Positions 18,751 to 27,308 of a stretch of DNA of 43,507 nucleotides are shown piece by piece; the stretch's first letter is position 1; every line of letters starts with the position of its first letter. The DNA is from Verrucomicrobiaceae bacterium. GTDB lineage: Bacteria > Verrucomicrobiota > Verrucomicrobiia > Verrucomicrobiales > Verrucomicrobiaceae. The translations under genes and the position numbers were made by a program. Below the pieces are notes generated by a model that searched no databases, had not been told where the DNA came from, and saw nothing but the letters and a program-made list of their open reading frames with translations. The stretch is taken from contig JAIXZA010000047.1 of the NCBI GenBank assembly GCA_027489965.1, positions 1 to 43,507 of the forward strand, in the 5' to 3' direction.

Positions 18751-20040
18751 TTAAGGAACGGGTTGCTTATCGCTGCCGATGCACCAGAGCATCTTCTCAG
18801 TGCGCACGTAGAGGCGACCATCACCAATGGCTGGGCTCGCGTTGATTGGGCTATCCAGCTTGCTGGCACTGAGTTGCTCAAACTTCGGTCCGGCCTTCAC
18901 CACGATCAAATCTCCCTGCTGACTCCCGGCATAAAATTTACCGTCACCTGCCACTGGGCTGCTGAAAAACTTACTGCTTCCAGCACTGCCATTAAGCCTC
19001 TCTTCGTAGAGCTGTTTACCCGTCTTAAAGTCCACCAACTTCAAGATTCCACCATCACCTAGCAGATACATCAGTCCATCCATGACCAATGGAGACGGCA
19101 CATAGGGCAGACCTTTGCTAAACTCAAAAGGCACGGGTTTTGGCTCAGCACCGCTCACATCAATGGCTGCAAATTCCTTCACGCCACCACCAGTGCCGAA
19201 GGTGCAGAAATAGCGTTCATCCTGAAGAACACCTGAACCCAAACTGCGCTGAGTGAACCCAGGGTTATACTGCCAGTTTTTCTTTCCTGTCGTCGGATCA
19301 ATGCCCATCACACCACTGGCGTTATTCGTGCAAATCACTTCGTTTTTGCCGTCAGCTCTCACATGCACCACGGGTGTTGAAAAGGTATTCAGACAATTTG
19401 GCAGGTCATCTTTCCAGAGTTGCTTCCCCGATCTCGCCTCCAGGCCAACGATGCAAGCTTTCCAGGCCTGCTGGGCTGGATCTTCCGTATAGACCTTGCC
19501 ATCACGCTGCCAATCGAACTCACTGCGCACGATCACCACGCCATCCACCACGATGGGCGAGATGCCAGTGCCGTGCTCATGGATGTAATCGGCCACATGT
19601 TCATTCCTCCAAAGCACTTTCCCTGCGTGATCCAGCGCCAAGGCCTGAATCGTGGTGCCAGTGCTCCAATTGATGTAAATGCGCTCTGCATCCACAAAGG
19701 GCGAGCTGCTTGCAAAGCTGTTAAAATTATGTTTCTTATGTTCGGCAAAGCTCTCTTCATGCCGCCAGAGTTCTTTTCCAGTCTTAGCATCGAGCATGAT
19801 CACCGCACGCTTTCCAGCATCCGTCTCGGCAGTGACCACAATCTTATCCTCCCACAGCACCGGAGAGGACCAGCCCTTGCCCAGTTCGACTTTCCACAGC
19901 GTCGTCTCCTCGTTCACTGCCGTTGGCAGGCCCTGAGTATCCGCCACACCACTTCCATTGGGACCGCGAAAACGGCTCCAATCAGTTTTGGCGGAGGCCG
20001 AGATGGCAAAAAGAAAAGCTAGAGCAGGGATGAATTTCAT
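18751..20040 (-). CDS. Secreted PQQ-like beta-propeller repeat protein
   Basis: The ATG at 20040 starts the signal peptide MKFIPALAFLFAISASAK. The mature protein of about 410 residues carries WSRFRGPNGSGVADTQGLPT, the opening common to planctomycete and verrucomicrobial outer-membrane-biogenesis BamB-like propellers, followed by repeated blades such as VIMLDAKTGKELWRHE, VGLEARSGKQLWKDDLP and MGIDPTTGKKNWQYNP. These are PQQ-like blades (AxDxxTGxxxW). No PQQ-binding residues are evident, so it is probably a structural or binding propeller, not an enzyme. It is the last gene of the minus-strand cluster, 85 bp behind a sulfatase. Confidence 0.88.
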   Translation of the reverse strand: MKFIPALAFLFAISASAKTDWSRFRGPNGSGVADTQGLPTAVNEETTLWKVELGKGWSSPVLWEDKIVVTAETDAGKRAVIMLDAKTGKELWRHEESFAEHKKHNFNSFASSSPFVDAERIYINWSTGTTIQALALDHAGKVLWRNEHVADYIHEHGTGISPIVVDGVVIVRSEFDWQRDGKVYTEDPAQQAWKACIVGLEARSGKQLWKDDLPNCLNTFSTPVVHVRADGKNEVICTNNASGVMGIDPTTGKKNWQYNPGFTQRSLGSGVLQDERYFCTFGTGGGVKEFAAIDVSGAEPKPVPFEFSKGLPYVPSPLVMDGLMYLLGDGGILKLVDFKTGKQLYEERLNGSAGSSKFFSSPVAGDGKFYAGSQQGDLIVVKAGPKFEQLSASKLDSPINASPAIGDGRLYVRTEKMLWCIGSDKQPVP

Positions 20041-20125
20041 GGAGATGCGATGATGGCAGTTCCGTGAATCGTCGGCGAGTAACATTTTCTTGCCTCTAAT
20101 TTTTTCTCCCTGCTCTTTGACCATT

Positions 20126-21556
20126 TTAGTCCCGACGTGGCGCTTTACCATAATAGGGGAACTTGTCCCAACCGTCGTAACTTGGGTCGAGCCGAGGATC
20201 ATGAGTCTCTTTCATCCATTCATCCACGCGTCGGCGGTGTTGTTGGATCGTTTCTTGATATTCAGGCTTATCGGCGACATTTATCAGCTGATGTGGATCA
20301 CTCCGCAGGTCATAAAACTCCTCAGCGGGACGCTTGCCAAAAATGAGCGCCATGTTTTTCGCGTAGGCAGGGTCGTTTTGATGGGCTAAAAGAAAGGCTT
20401 TAACTCCTGTCGTATCCACATCCCCATAAGGACGACCATGCAGAAACAACACATCGGGATCACCTGCGGGCCAGCGATCAGGACGCAGATTCCGCAGGTA
20501 AAGGAAGTCGCGGGTGCGAACGGCTCGAATCGGATAACTCCAATTATCCTTTCGAACATTGGCATGACGTTCACGCTCGATGAAAACAGCGTCACGTTGA
20601 AAGACATCCGATTTGCCCAGCATCAGGTTCTTGATGCTATGCATGGACATCACTGACGGCGGCGTGAGTCCAGCCAGTTCAAGAAAAGTGGGCCCCAAAT
20701 CAGCAACATTAACAAATGCGTCCACCTTGCGCCCAGCAGCCAGATTTTCACCCCAGCGGATAGCTAACGGCACACGCGACCCCGAATCATAACAATTGGC
20801 TAAACCACGCGGCATCTGCCAGCCATTATCGCTCGTGTAAATCACGACCGTGTTATCCAGTTCACCCGCTTTTTCTAAAACAGCGATGGCTTGCGCAGCC
20901 GCCTCATCCAGCCTCATCACACCACCATAATAGTTCATGAGATCATCACGCAACTCCGAACAATCCGGCAACTCAGGCGGCAGCGTGAGTTTCGTGGCAT
21001 CCAGCTTAGCTTTGGCAGTGGCTAAGTAAGGAAGTTTGCCTGCTTTCGTTGCGGTGTCGGTGTTACCCAGCCAGAAAAAGAAAGGCTTCGCAGAATCGCA
21101 TCTGGAATGAAAAGCGGCAAAATCCATGAACTTCGGTCCTACAGGATTCTCCGTCCAACCAGAGATCTCATGGTTACCCGGCGACCAAGGTTTACCCGCG
21201 TAACCAATCTGGTAACCAGAGTCCCTCAGTAACTGTGTGACCACTGGCGTGTCTTTGGGGAACCCACTCCACAAGCTCGCGCGCTCGCCAAGTTCATGGG
21301 CCTTTCTCCCGGTAAGCAAACAAGAGCGGGTAGGCGAACACGAAGGCACTGGATTAAAGGTGTGCGTAAAAAGAAGCCCTTCCCTGGCGATACGGTCAAA
21401 TGCTGGCGTTTTCGCCATCGGATCCCCCAGAATCCCAGCCGTCGGATAACGCCAGTTATCACCAAGGATCAATAGAATGTTTGGTCTGGATTCAGCCGCA
21501 TCCAAGCGACTCAGGGCTATCAGCAAGACAGAGAAAAGCAGGTGCCAGTATTTCAT
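20126..21556 (-). CDS. Secreted sulfatase, Cys type (first of two)
   Basis: A type I sulfatase of about 476 residues that removes sulfate esters, probably from carbohydrate. The active-site motif is PSCSPTRSCLLTGR, in which CSPTR would be converted to formylglycine at the Cys. The N-terminal metal site reads ILGDNWRY, with Asn in place of the second Asp of the common DD pair. VVIYTSDNGWQMPRG gives the later Asp-Asn metal ligands. The ATG at 21556 gives a good signal peptide (MKYWHLLFSVLLIALSRLDA). An ATG at 21589 overlaps the stop of the upstream sulfatase by ATGA and would add 11 residues; either start is compatible with translational coupling. Confidence 0.92.
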   Translation of the reverse strand: MKYWHLLFSVLLIALSRLDAAESRPNILLILGDNWRYPTAGILGDPMAKTPAFDRIAREGLLFTHTFNPVPSCSPTRSCLLTGRKAHELGERASLWSGFPKDTPVVTQLLRDSGYQIGYAGKPWSPGNHEISGWTENPVGPKFMDFAAFHSRCDSAKPFFFWLGNTDTATKAGKLPYLATAKAKLDATKLTLPPELPDCSELRDDLMNYYGGVMRLDEAAAQAIAVLEKAGELDNTVVIYTSDNGWQMPRGLANCYDSGSRVPLAIRWGENLAAGRKVDAFVNVADLGPTFLELAGLTPPSVMSMHSIKNLMLGKSDVFQRDAVFIERERHANVRKDNWSYPIRAVRTRDFLYLRNLRPDRWPAGDPDVLFLHGRPYGDVDTTGVKAFLLAHQNDPAYAKNMALIFGKRPAEEFYDLRSDPHQLINVADKPEYQETIQQHRRRVDEWMKETHDPRLDPSYDGWDKFPYYGKAPRRD

Positions 21557-21585
21557 CGGTAGCAATTCAAAAATCTTCAACTCAA

Positions 21586-23148
21586 TCATTTGCTCGGCTT
21601 TCTCACCTGCTTGCTGAATTCCTTCAGGGAAACCATGCCATCCTTGTTTTGATCAAACATCTCAAACCGTTCCTTGGCACTTTCTTTAGCCGAGGCTGAC
21701 TCCAAAAACTCTTCCCAGTTGATCTTGCCGTCGTGATTGGCATCACGCTCCAAGAACCTGTTTGATCCCGACTTAGCATCACTCTTTGCAACTGATATGG
21801 CCTGCTTCTTCATGGGCTTTTTCTCTATTGAGCCCTCAACACCCCCTGCCTTCATTTCGTCAGCCTGTTTCACAAAATAGTCCTCACGAGGATCTTCATG
21901 CTGCTTCAGGATTGCCTTTAACGTGGCTTTTGTAGCCTTAGCCGATTCATCAAGATTAACCTCATCAAGAGGTGCTTTTTCAAGATCATCCTTGGCTACG
22001 TTGAAGAAACGCCCGTCCGCATAGAGCTTGTAATTGGCATCATGAGCAAATTCAAACTTAGCCTCAGCACCCCCAGTGGGATTATACCACACATAATGTG
22101 CCGATCTCGGAGTTCCTTGTTCTCCGCGAAGTTGCGGCAGGAAGCTTTGACCATCAATCTTTAACTCAGCGGGCACTTTCACACCTGCGACCTCACACAT
22201 AGTTGGCAAATAATCGATTGGATCAATCATATCACGACAAATCACATTAGGGCCGAAGTGCCCCGGCCAATTGCAAATACCTGGAACTCGAGAACCCCAA
22301 TTCGTGCTTGATCCTTTCCCTCCTTGAACATCTCTGCCCTGAAATCGCGATGGTGTTCCTCGGCCCGTGCCATTATCTCCAAGGATCAGCACCGCGGTGT
22401 TTTCGCGTAACTTGAGTTCCTCGAGCTTGGCAATCAGTTTACCAATAAGCTTGTCCGCATAAGCTACCATATCGGGGAAATGCCCCTTCTTCGCGGTGCC
22501 CTCTTTAGATTCGGCTTCGAGGTAATCAACGCTATCCGGCGTGGCGTCATAGGGCGAATGCGTTAGCATCATCGGGTAGTAAAGAAGAAACGGTTTATCC
22601 TTCTGCCGCTGGATGAAATCGAGCGCGTAATCGCTCACGAGGTCGGGCCCATATTCGTTGTCTGAGTAATCGTGTTCCTTGCCATTGATCTCGAGACCCG
22701 GGTTTTTATAACGCCCGGGACGACGCACCAGCTGCCAGAGGCAATACTCATCGAATCCAAAATGCGCCGGACCTTGAAGACCATTGTCGAGCTGCCATTT
22801 ACCTGTGATGCACGTCGCATAGCCTGCGTCTTTGAACAAATTCCCAAACGTCTTCTGAGAAGGATCAAGGTGACCAAAATGCGTGTAATTATGTTTATTG
22901 ATCCTGCCCGTCATTAAAGCAGCACGCGTCGGTGTGCACAGCGGCTGCACATGCAGTTGCTCAAAACGCACACCGGTTGCTGCAAGCTGGTCCATCACCG
23001 GCGTCTTGTAGCTTTCACCTCCATTGGCCGTCAGGCACTCGTAGCCAAAGTCATCGATAAGAATGAGCACGACGTTGGGCTTTGTCGTGGCACCATGAGC
23101 TGTGACGGCTAAAGCAAGAGCTAGGAAGGCGATAAGTCTCTGTTTCAT
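21586..23148 (-). CDS. Secreted sulfatase with C-terminal EF-hand pair
   Basis: A 520-residue sulfatase with a signal peptide (MKQRLIAFLALALAVTAHGA), metal site LILIDDFGYE, and active-site LCTPTRAALMTGR (Cys71, the formylglycine precursor). CITGKWQLDNG and VLILGDNGTGRGTPS match the later conserved positions. After about residue 430 comes a Lys-rich linker and two calcium-binding loops: RDANHDGKINWEEF (about 468-481) and FDQNKDGMVSLKEF (about 498-511). Such a fusion could stabilise the enzyme or tie it to calcium-gelled polysaccharide. The stop overlaps the start region of the next sulfatase by 4 bp. Maturation would need a formylglycine-generating enzyme encoded elsewhere. Confidence 0.93.
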   Translation of the reverse strand: MKQRLIAFLALALAVTAHGATTKPNVVLILIDDFGYECLTANGGESYKTPVMDQLAATGVRFEQLHVQPLCTPTRAALMTGRINKHNYTHFGHLDPSQKTFGNLFKDAGYATCITGKWQLDNGLQGPAHFGFDEYCLWQLVRRPGRYKNPGLEINGKEHDYSDNEYGPDLVSDYALDFIQRQKDKPFLLYYPMMLTHSPYDATPDSVDYLEAESKEGTAKKGHFPDMVAYADKLIGKLIAKLEELKLRENTAVLILGDNGTGRGTPSRFQGRDVQGGKGSSTNWGSRVPGICNWPGHFGPNVICRDMIDPIDYLPTMCEVAGVKVPAELKIDGQSFLPQLRGEQGTPRSAHYVWYNPTGGAEAKFEFAHDANYKLYADGRFFNVAKDDLEKAPLDEVNLDESAKATKATLKAILKQHEDPREDYFVKQADEMKAGGVEGSIEKKPMKKQAISVAKSDAKSGSNRFLERDANHDGKINWEEFLESASAKESAKERFEMFDQNKDGMVSLKEFSKQVRKPSK

Positions 23149-23428
23149 GGGGCTGTGTTTTACGAATCAGCAGGCAACGATGAACTCATCACGACCTTGC
23201 AACCGAATCCCCAAATCACTCCTCAAACGCACCCAAACGAATCTGATCCATCGAACGCAACTTTCCCTGAAGATCATGAATGGGTAAAATCTCCCATGCG
23301 CCGCCCACGATTCTCGCGGGGCTTTGATCACCAAGATGGTAATGCTCTTGCAAATCCGAATAAACTAAACCTTAAAGTCCACTAACCAAGTCGCTTTACC
23401 AAATCCAAGCTATTAGCCAGTGGGGGCT

Positions 23429-24790
23429 TCAAGGTATCAATTGATTCAAATAGCGCTCCAAATTTGTATAGCCATCATCCCGAATCGAGTTGCCGTCAGC
23501 GGAATCGGCAATGTTTAGTCCATGAGCCGCTTCCCACTCATCACTCATGCCATCACCATCGCTGTCTTTTTTAGGAGCACCGGGCACGAGGTCTGGCCAT
23601 CCACCTACTTCATTCTGGCTATCGATCCGACGGTGTGTGCGATCTTTCACACCTGCAATCACTCGCAAATCCGCCGCATCGCGTGTCATGCTGGCTCCAG
23701 CTTTTGCCAAAACAATCGCATAAGATTCTTCAGCGCTGTGCGTGAGTGGTCGATCACCCAAAGGAACTATTTCAGCGTTTTGTTTAAATTTATCCACGGT
23801 GACTTCACCGATGTACTTGCCGCCGCGCACGCCCCACTGAAAAGCCGCATAATTGTCACGACTCCACTCGGGCTTAGACTCGAAAACATTCGCGTTTAGG
23901 AAGCCGAACGTGACATTGTGTGCCTCTGCCTTGGGCTGAATGGGCATCTCAGCATCATAAGATTTTGTGTTTGGACCCGGACGCCAGTAGTTGCCAACGA
24001 GGTTGAATCGCCCTGTGGCGAGATTGCATGCGCCTTCCCAATTATAGATGACGTTGTTGCGAAAATCGAAGATCGATTTCGCATCACTCTCTGGCGGTGG
24101 ATAGCCGCCGAGTGTTGGGTGACGGTCGCGACTGCTAAAGAGAAGATTGTGATGGATGCTGATATTACCTTTAATCTTGCGAAAGGACATCAGCATTGCA
24201 TGCGGCTCTTTTTTGTAATGCGTGCTGTCATTGAGTGCCTCGCCAAATAGACACCACTGCATGGTAAAGCGATCCGCCGCATAGACATCCATGATGCCGT
24301 CAATACCCCACGTTGCTGTCACATGATCTAAGATCACATCTCGACACGTCCCATCCTCTGGACCGAATCCGAGAACATCTTCCGAGGTCTTAGTTTCATC
24401 GCCCAAACGAAAGCGCAGGTAGCGCACGATGATGTCCGAACATTTCCGAAAGTCGACCCCATGATCTCGAACCGTGATTCCGCCGCCAGGAGCCGTCTGC
24501 CCAGCCAAAGTGAGCCCATTTACACCTTCGATGCGCAGCTCCTTCTTCAGCTTAATCGTGCCTCCGACATCAAACACCACGGTTCGCGGCACTTCCGGCT
24601 TCTTTGACTTGATGGCATCCCTCAGGCTCCCCTCTCCGCTGTCTTCAAGGTTCGTCACATGATACACATCTCCGCCGCGCCCGCCTTTGGCAAAGCGACC
24701 GTAACCTTCCGCACCAGGAAAAGCGGGCACTGGTTCAGCCGCATTCAGTATCGCAAGATAGCCTAAAAAGCAGATCAGGCTGTGTTTCAT
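23429..24790 (-). CDS. Secreted pectate lyase-like protein (PL1-like) with calcium-binding tail
   Basis: The ATG at 24790 begins the signal peptide MKHSLICFLGYLAILNAA. The 453-residue protein opens with FPGAEGYGRFAKGGRGGDVY and HVTNLEDSGEGSLRDAI, typical of bacterial PL1-type lyases, and continues as a right-handed beta-helix (LTLAGQTAPGGGITVRDHG, VILDHVTATWGIDG, IHHNLLFSSRDRHPTLGG). SSRDRHP is a good candidate for the catalytic Arg region. The C-terminal 45 residues hold DSDGDGMSDEWEAAHGLN, a thrombospondin-type-3/dockerin-like calcium loop seen on many secreted enzymes of this phylum. It would cleave a uronate-rich polymer by beta-elimination. The gap to the upstream NHL gene is 43 bp. Confidence 0.88.
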   Translation of the reverse strand: MKHSLICFLGYLAILNAAEPVPAFPGAEGYGRFAKGGRGGDVYHVTNLEDSGEGSLRDAIKSKKPEVPRTVVFDVGGTIKLKKELRIEGVNGLTLAGQTAPGGGITVRDHGVDFRKCSDIIVRYLRFRLGDETKTSEDVLGFGPEDGTCRDVILDHVTATWGIDGIMDVYAADRFTMQWCLFGEALNDSTHYKKEPHAMLMSFRKIKGNISIHHNLLFSSRDRHPTLGGYPPPESDAKSIFDFRNNVIYNWEGACNLATGRFNLVGNYWRPGPNTKSYDAEMPIQPKAEAHNVTFGFLNANVFESKPEWSRDNYAAFQWGVRGGKYIGEVTVDKFKQNAEIVPLGDRPLTHSAEESYAIVLAKAGASMTRDAADLRVIAGVKDRTHRRIDSQNEVGGWPDLVPGAPKKDSDGDGMSDEWEAAHGLNIADSADGNSIRDDGYTNLERYLNQLIP

Positions 24791-24833
24791 GATAATAGCG
24801 ATTGGATGTGTCTGCATAGGATCGAAGTGATTG

Positions 24834-26666
24834 TTATGGACGCTGCTTGAGGCGTAGCACGCGATGATTGCGAGAGTCGGCAATGTAGATGTCACCCGTG
24901 CGCGGATGCGTGACGACGCCGTGCGGTTCGCCGAGCAGGGCTTGCAGCGCTGGGCCGGGGACGCCTTCGCTGCCTTTGGCTCCGTTGCCGGCGAGGGTGA
25001 TGAGCTTGCGCTCGGAGACGATGAACTTGCGGATGCGATGATTGCTCGCGTCAGCGATGAGGAGGTTGTCATCGCGGTCCGCCCAGAGGTGCTTCACGCC
25101 TGCGAGCGGCGGGATCGCGGTGGGGTCTTCGAGAGTTTGTACTTTGCCATCGGGGCTTCTCATGCGCACACCGAAGCGCGTGGGGATGAAGACGTTGCCC
25201 TTGGAGTCCACGGCATGGGCGCGACTGCCGCTGAGACCGGTGAGCGTGCTGATGAGGCCGGTGCGCATGTCCACGACGCGGATGCCGCTTTTGCCATCGC
25301 CACTGATGCTGAGCTGGGTGCAGTCATGGTTGAAGGCGAGGCAGGCGATCCAGCCAAGCCCGGCAGCAGCAGCGGGGCCGCCATCGCCGGAGACTTCCTT
25401 GTCACCATTGCCAGCGAGGGTCGTGACGATGCCAGTCTGGGCATCAACGCGGCGCACGCGGTAGTGAAAGGTGTCGGCGATGTAGAGATTGCCTTCCTGA
25501 TCGGCGATGAGGTTATGCGGTGCGTGGAAGCTGGCATCTCGGACGGGGCCCGCATCGCCTATGGGGGCGCTGGGTTTCGCCGCTGAGACGACGGTGAGCA
25601 CGCCGGTTTTGGCATCCACGCGGAGAAGGCGATGCGTCTCTTCGCAGATGAACATGTTGTCCTGCGGATCAAAGGCGATGCCAAAGGGCTGCGTGACCTT
25701 GCACTCGGTCGCGGGCTGATTTTCCACGGCACGGCCACCTCCGGCGATGATCTCGACGATGGGCTGCGAGGCCGCCTGCTGAGCGATTTTGCCAAAGACA
25801 GTGCGGATCTGCTTTATGGTGCCGAGAGCTAGCACGGTCTCGAACTTGAAGCTCATGCCGGGCTGGAGTGCCCATGTCTGCAAGGGGGCTAGGTAGGAGC
25901 AGTTTCCCACGCCGCTGTCGCTGACGCGGTAGGAGGTGGCCATGGCCGTGTGTGGAAAGAGGATGCCGATGCCTTGATCCTGCGCATCCACCCACGCGGC
26001 CCAGCGTTCGCTGCTGTGGAAAACATTCCCCTGAGTGCCCGGCGGACCCGGTTGCCTGCGAGTGAGAGGTGCATCAGTCCAGGCGGCTTCCTTGACATCG
26101 CAATACACGAGCGTGTGCCGCTGCGGATTCACAAACACGGCGGGCAGTTCTTGATGCTTGCGACTCTGATGCGCCGTCTTGCCTGTGTATGTCATGCGAT
26201 AGCGGAGACGTGCCAGCCCGCCTTCCACACGGTGCCACTGCTCCATGATCATGTCGGCGACCTCCTCACCATTGGCCCACTGGCGCGGACGAGTCTTCAC
26301 ATAGAGGCTGTGCTCTTCCACTTTGGATTCGAGCACGGTGGCAGGCAGGCCTTTCCAGCTTCCGCCCTGCACGGGATTGTAGCACCAGGGCTTGCCATTC
26401 CAGTCGGAGCCATCTTTGTCGCCATAAAACGACTGCTGAACGTAACGCCCATGGTCAAAAGCATTCAGTGCATTGTCCGTGGAACGCGAGGGCGAAAACC
26501 ACCCGATGCTGCCGCCCGCGTCCATGTTCATGCCAAGTCGGATGTGACCATTGTCCAAGTAGATCCAATGCTCAGCACCGATTGCTTGAGTGGTGAGGCC
26601 CGCGCAAGTTAGGATCGCGATGAGGGCGCTTTGAAGCGGGAAACTTAATGGGCGTGTAGTCATCAT
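24834..26666 (-). CDS. Secreted protein with a beta-sandwich N-terminus and C-terminal NHL repeats
   Basis: A 610-residue protein with a signal peptide (about residues 1-30). Residues 30-320 form a beta-rich domain of unknown function that looks like a sugar-binding or glycoside-hydrolase sandwich (YLDNGHIRLGMNMDAGGSIG, FYGDKDGSDWNGKPWCYNPV). Residues 320-610 are NHL propeller blades: QPFGIAFDPQDNMFICEETH, APHNLIADQEGNLYIADTFH and LGEPHGVVTHPRTGDIYIAD. NHL propellers usually bind a ligand and need not be enzymes. The start ATG overlaps the stop of the preceding gene by 4 bp, indicating one transcript. Segments of this gene are more GC-rich than the surrounding genes and leave long shadow frames on the other strand. 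Confidence 0.82.
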   Translation of the reverse strand: MMTTRPLSFPLQSALIAILTCAGLTTQAIGAEHWIYLDNGHIRLGMNMDAGGSIGWFSPSRSTDNALNAFDHGRYVQQSFYGDKDGSDWNGKPWCYNPVQGGSWKGLPATVLESKVEEHSLYVKTRPRQWANGEEVADMIMEQWHRVEGGLARLRYRMTYTGKTAHQSRKHQELPAVFVNPQRHTLVYCDVKEAAWTDAPLTRRQPGPPGTQGNVFHSSERWAAWVDAQDQGIGILFPHTAMATSYRVSDSGVGNCSYLAPLQTWALQPGMSFKFETVLALGTIKQIRTVFGKIAQQAASQPIVEIIAGGGRAVENQPATECKVTQPFGIAFDPQDNMFICEETHRLLRVDAKTGVLTVVSAAKPSAPIGDAGPVRDASFHAPHNLIADQEGNLYIADTFHYRVRRVDAQTGIVTTLAGNGDKEVSGDGGPAAAAGLGWIACLAFNHDCTQLSISGDGKSGIRVVDMRTGLISTLTGLSGSRAHAVDSKGNVFIPTRFGVRMRSPDGKVQTLEDPTAIPPLAGVKHLWADRDDNLLIADASNHRIRKFIVSERKLITLAGNGAKGSEGVPGPALQALLGEPHGVVTHPRTGDIYIADSRNHRVLRLKQRP

Positions 26667-27298
26667 GGGGCAAAACCAGGCGTTATGACGACCTTTCGAA
26701 AAGCGCCGAGATCATCAAAGGAACCGAAGCCGATGCGACCTTTACCAAAGATCTTGTCAGTGGCCTCAAGCACCAGCTGATCCTCAAACCACACCTTGAT
26801 GCTGCCCGATGAAGCGTCGCGCACAAGTTTGATGGGATGCCAATGCTCGGGTTTCCAGGGCAAGATCTTCGCGCGATTCGTCGTGATGGCTTTGCGGTCC
26901 GCGTTATTCACCACATGCAGCTGTAGATGCACGCCGTCTGCCGTCTCGCCGAGATGAGCATAGTAAAACTCGGATTCGCTGCGACCACCGAAAGCGATGC
27001 ACACGTCATTGTTCCCTTTGTTGAAGACATCCAATCGAGCCTCACAGGTGAGCGTGAACGACTCCAACTCAGTTCCGCCAAACCAGGCTAGATTGAATGG
27101 ACGACGAAACTTAGGTTTGTAGTGCGATGTCTTCTTCAAGACCAGGGACGTCGACTCGCCATCTTCCTGCCATTCCCAGGCCGCAGGGTCTTCAAACTGC
27201 CATTGATCGCGCTGCAAGAGCGGGTGAAATTCCCCATCAGCGGCCAGCAGAAATGGGCTTGCGATGAGGAAAAAAATCCAGCAGATGATGGTGCTCAT
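26663..27298 (-). CDS. Small secreted concanavalin-like (DUF1080/LamG-type) protein
   Basis: The ATG at 27298 begins a signal peptide (MSTIICWIFFLIASPFLLAA), leaving about 190 residues. The body reads as a beta jelly-roll: FNLAWFGGTELESFTLTCEA, CIAFGGRSESEFYYAHLGE, HWHPIKLVRDASSGSIKVWF and IGFGSFDDLGAFRKVVITPG, the pattern of laminin-G or DUF1080-like glycan-binding proteins. Whether it binds or cleaves sugar cannot be told. It starts 10 bp after the stop of the Tat-exported oxidoreductase and its stop overlaps the NHL gene, so it is in the middle of the operon. Confidence 0.8.
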   Translation of the reverse strand: MSTIICWIFFLIASPFLLAADGEFHPLLQRDQWQFEDPAAWEWQEDGESTSLVLKKTSHYKPKFRRPFNLAWFGGTELESFTLTCEARLDVFNKGNNDVCIAFGGRSESEFYYAHLGETADGVHLQLHVVNNADRKAITTNRAKILPWKPEHWHPIKLVRDASSGSIKVWFEDQLVLEATDKIFGKGRIGFGSFDDLGAFRKVVITPGFAP

Positions 27299-27308
27299 AG
27301 AGGGCGTA

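Noticed and set aside
23149..23428. 280-bp gap between sulfatase and lyase genes, checked for a small gene or RNA
   Set aside because: Short frames there lack start signals or family features. Nothing beyond possible promoter function for the downstream sulfatases could be supported.
24864..25586. Long plus-strand frame of 240 codons inside the NHL gene
   Set aside because: It is a shadow of a GC-rich segment of the NHL protein, which has clear repeats and a signal peptide on the other strand. The translation is Ala/Val/Asp-rich with no motif.
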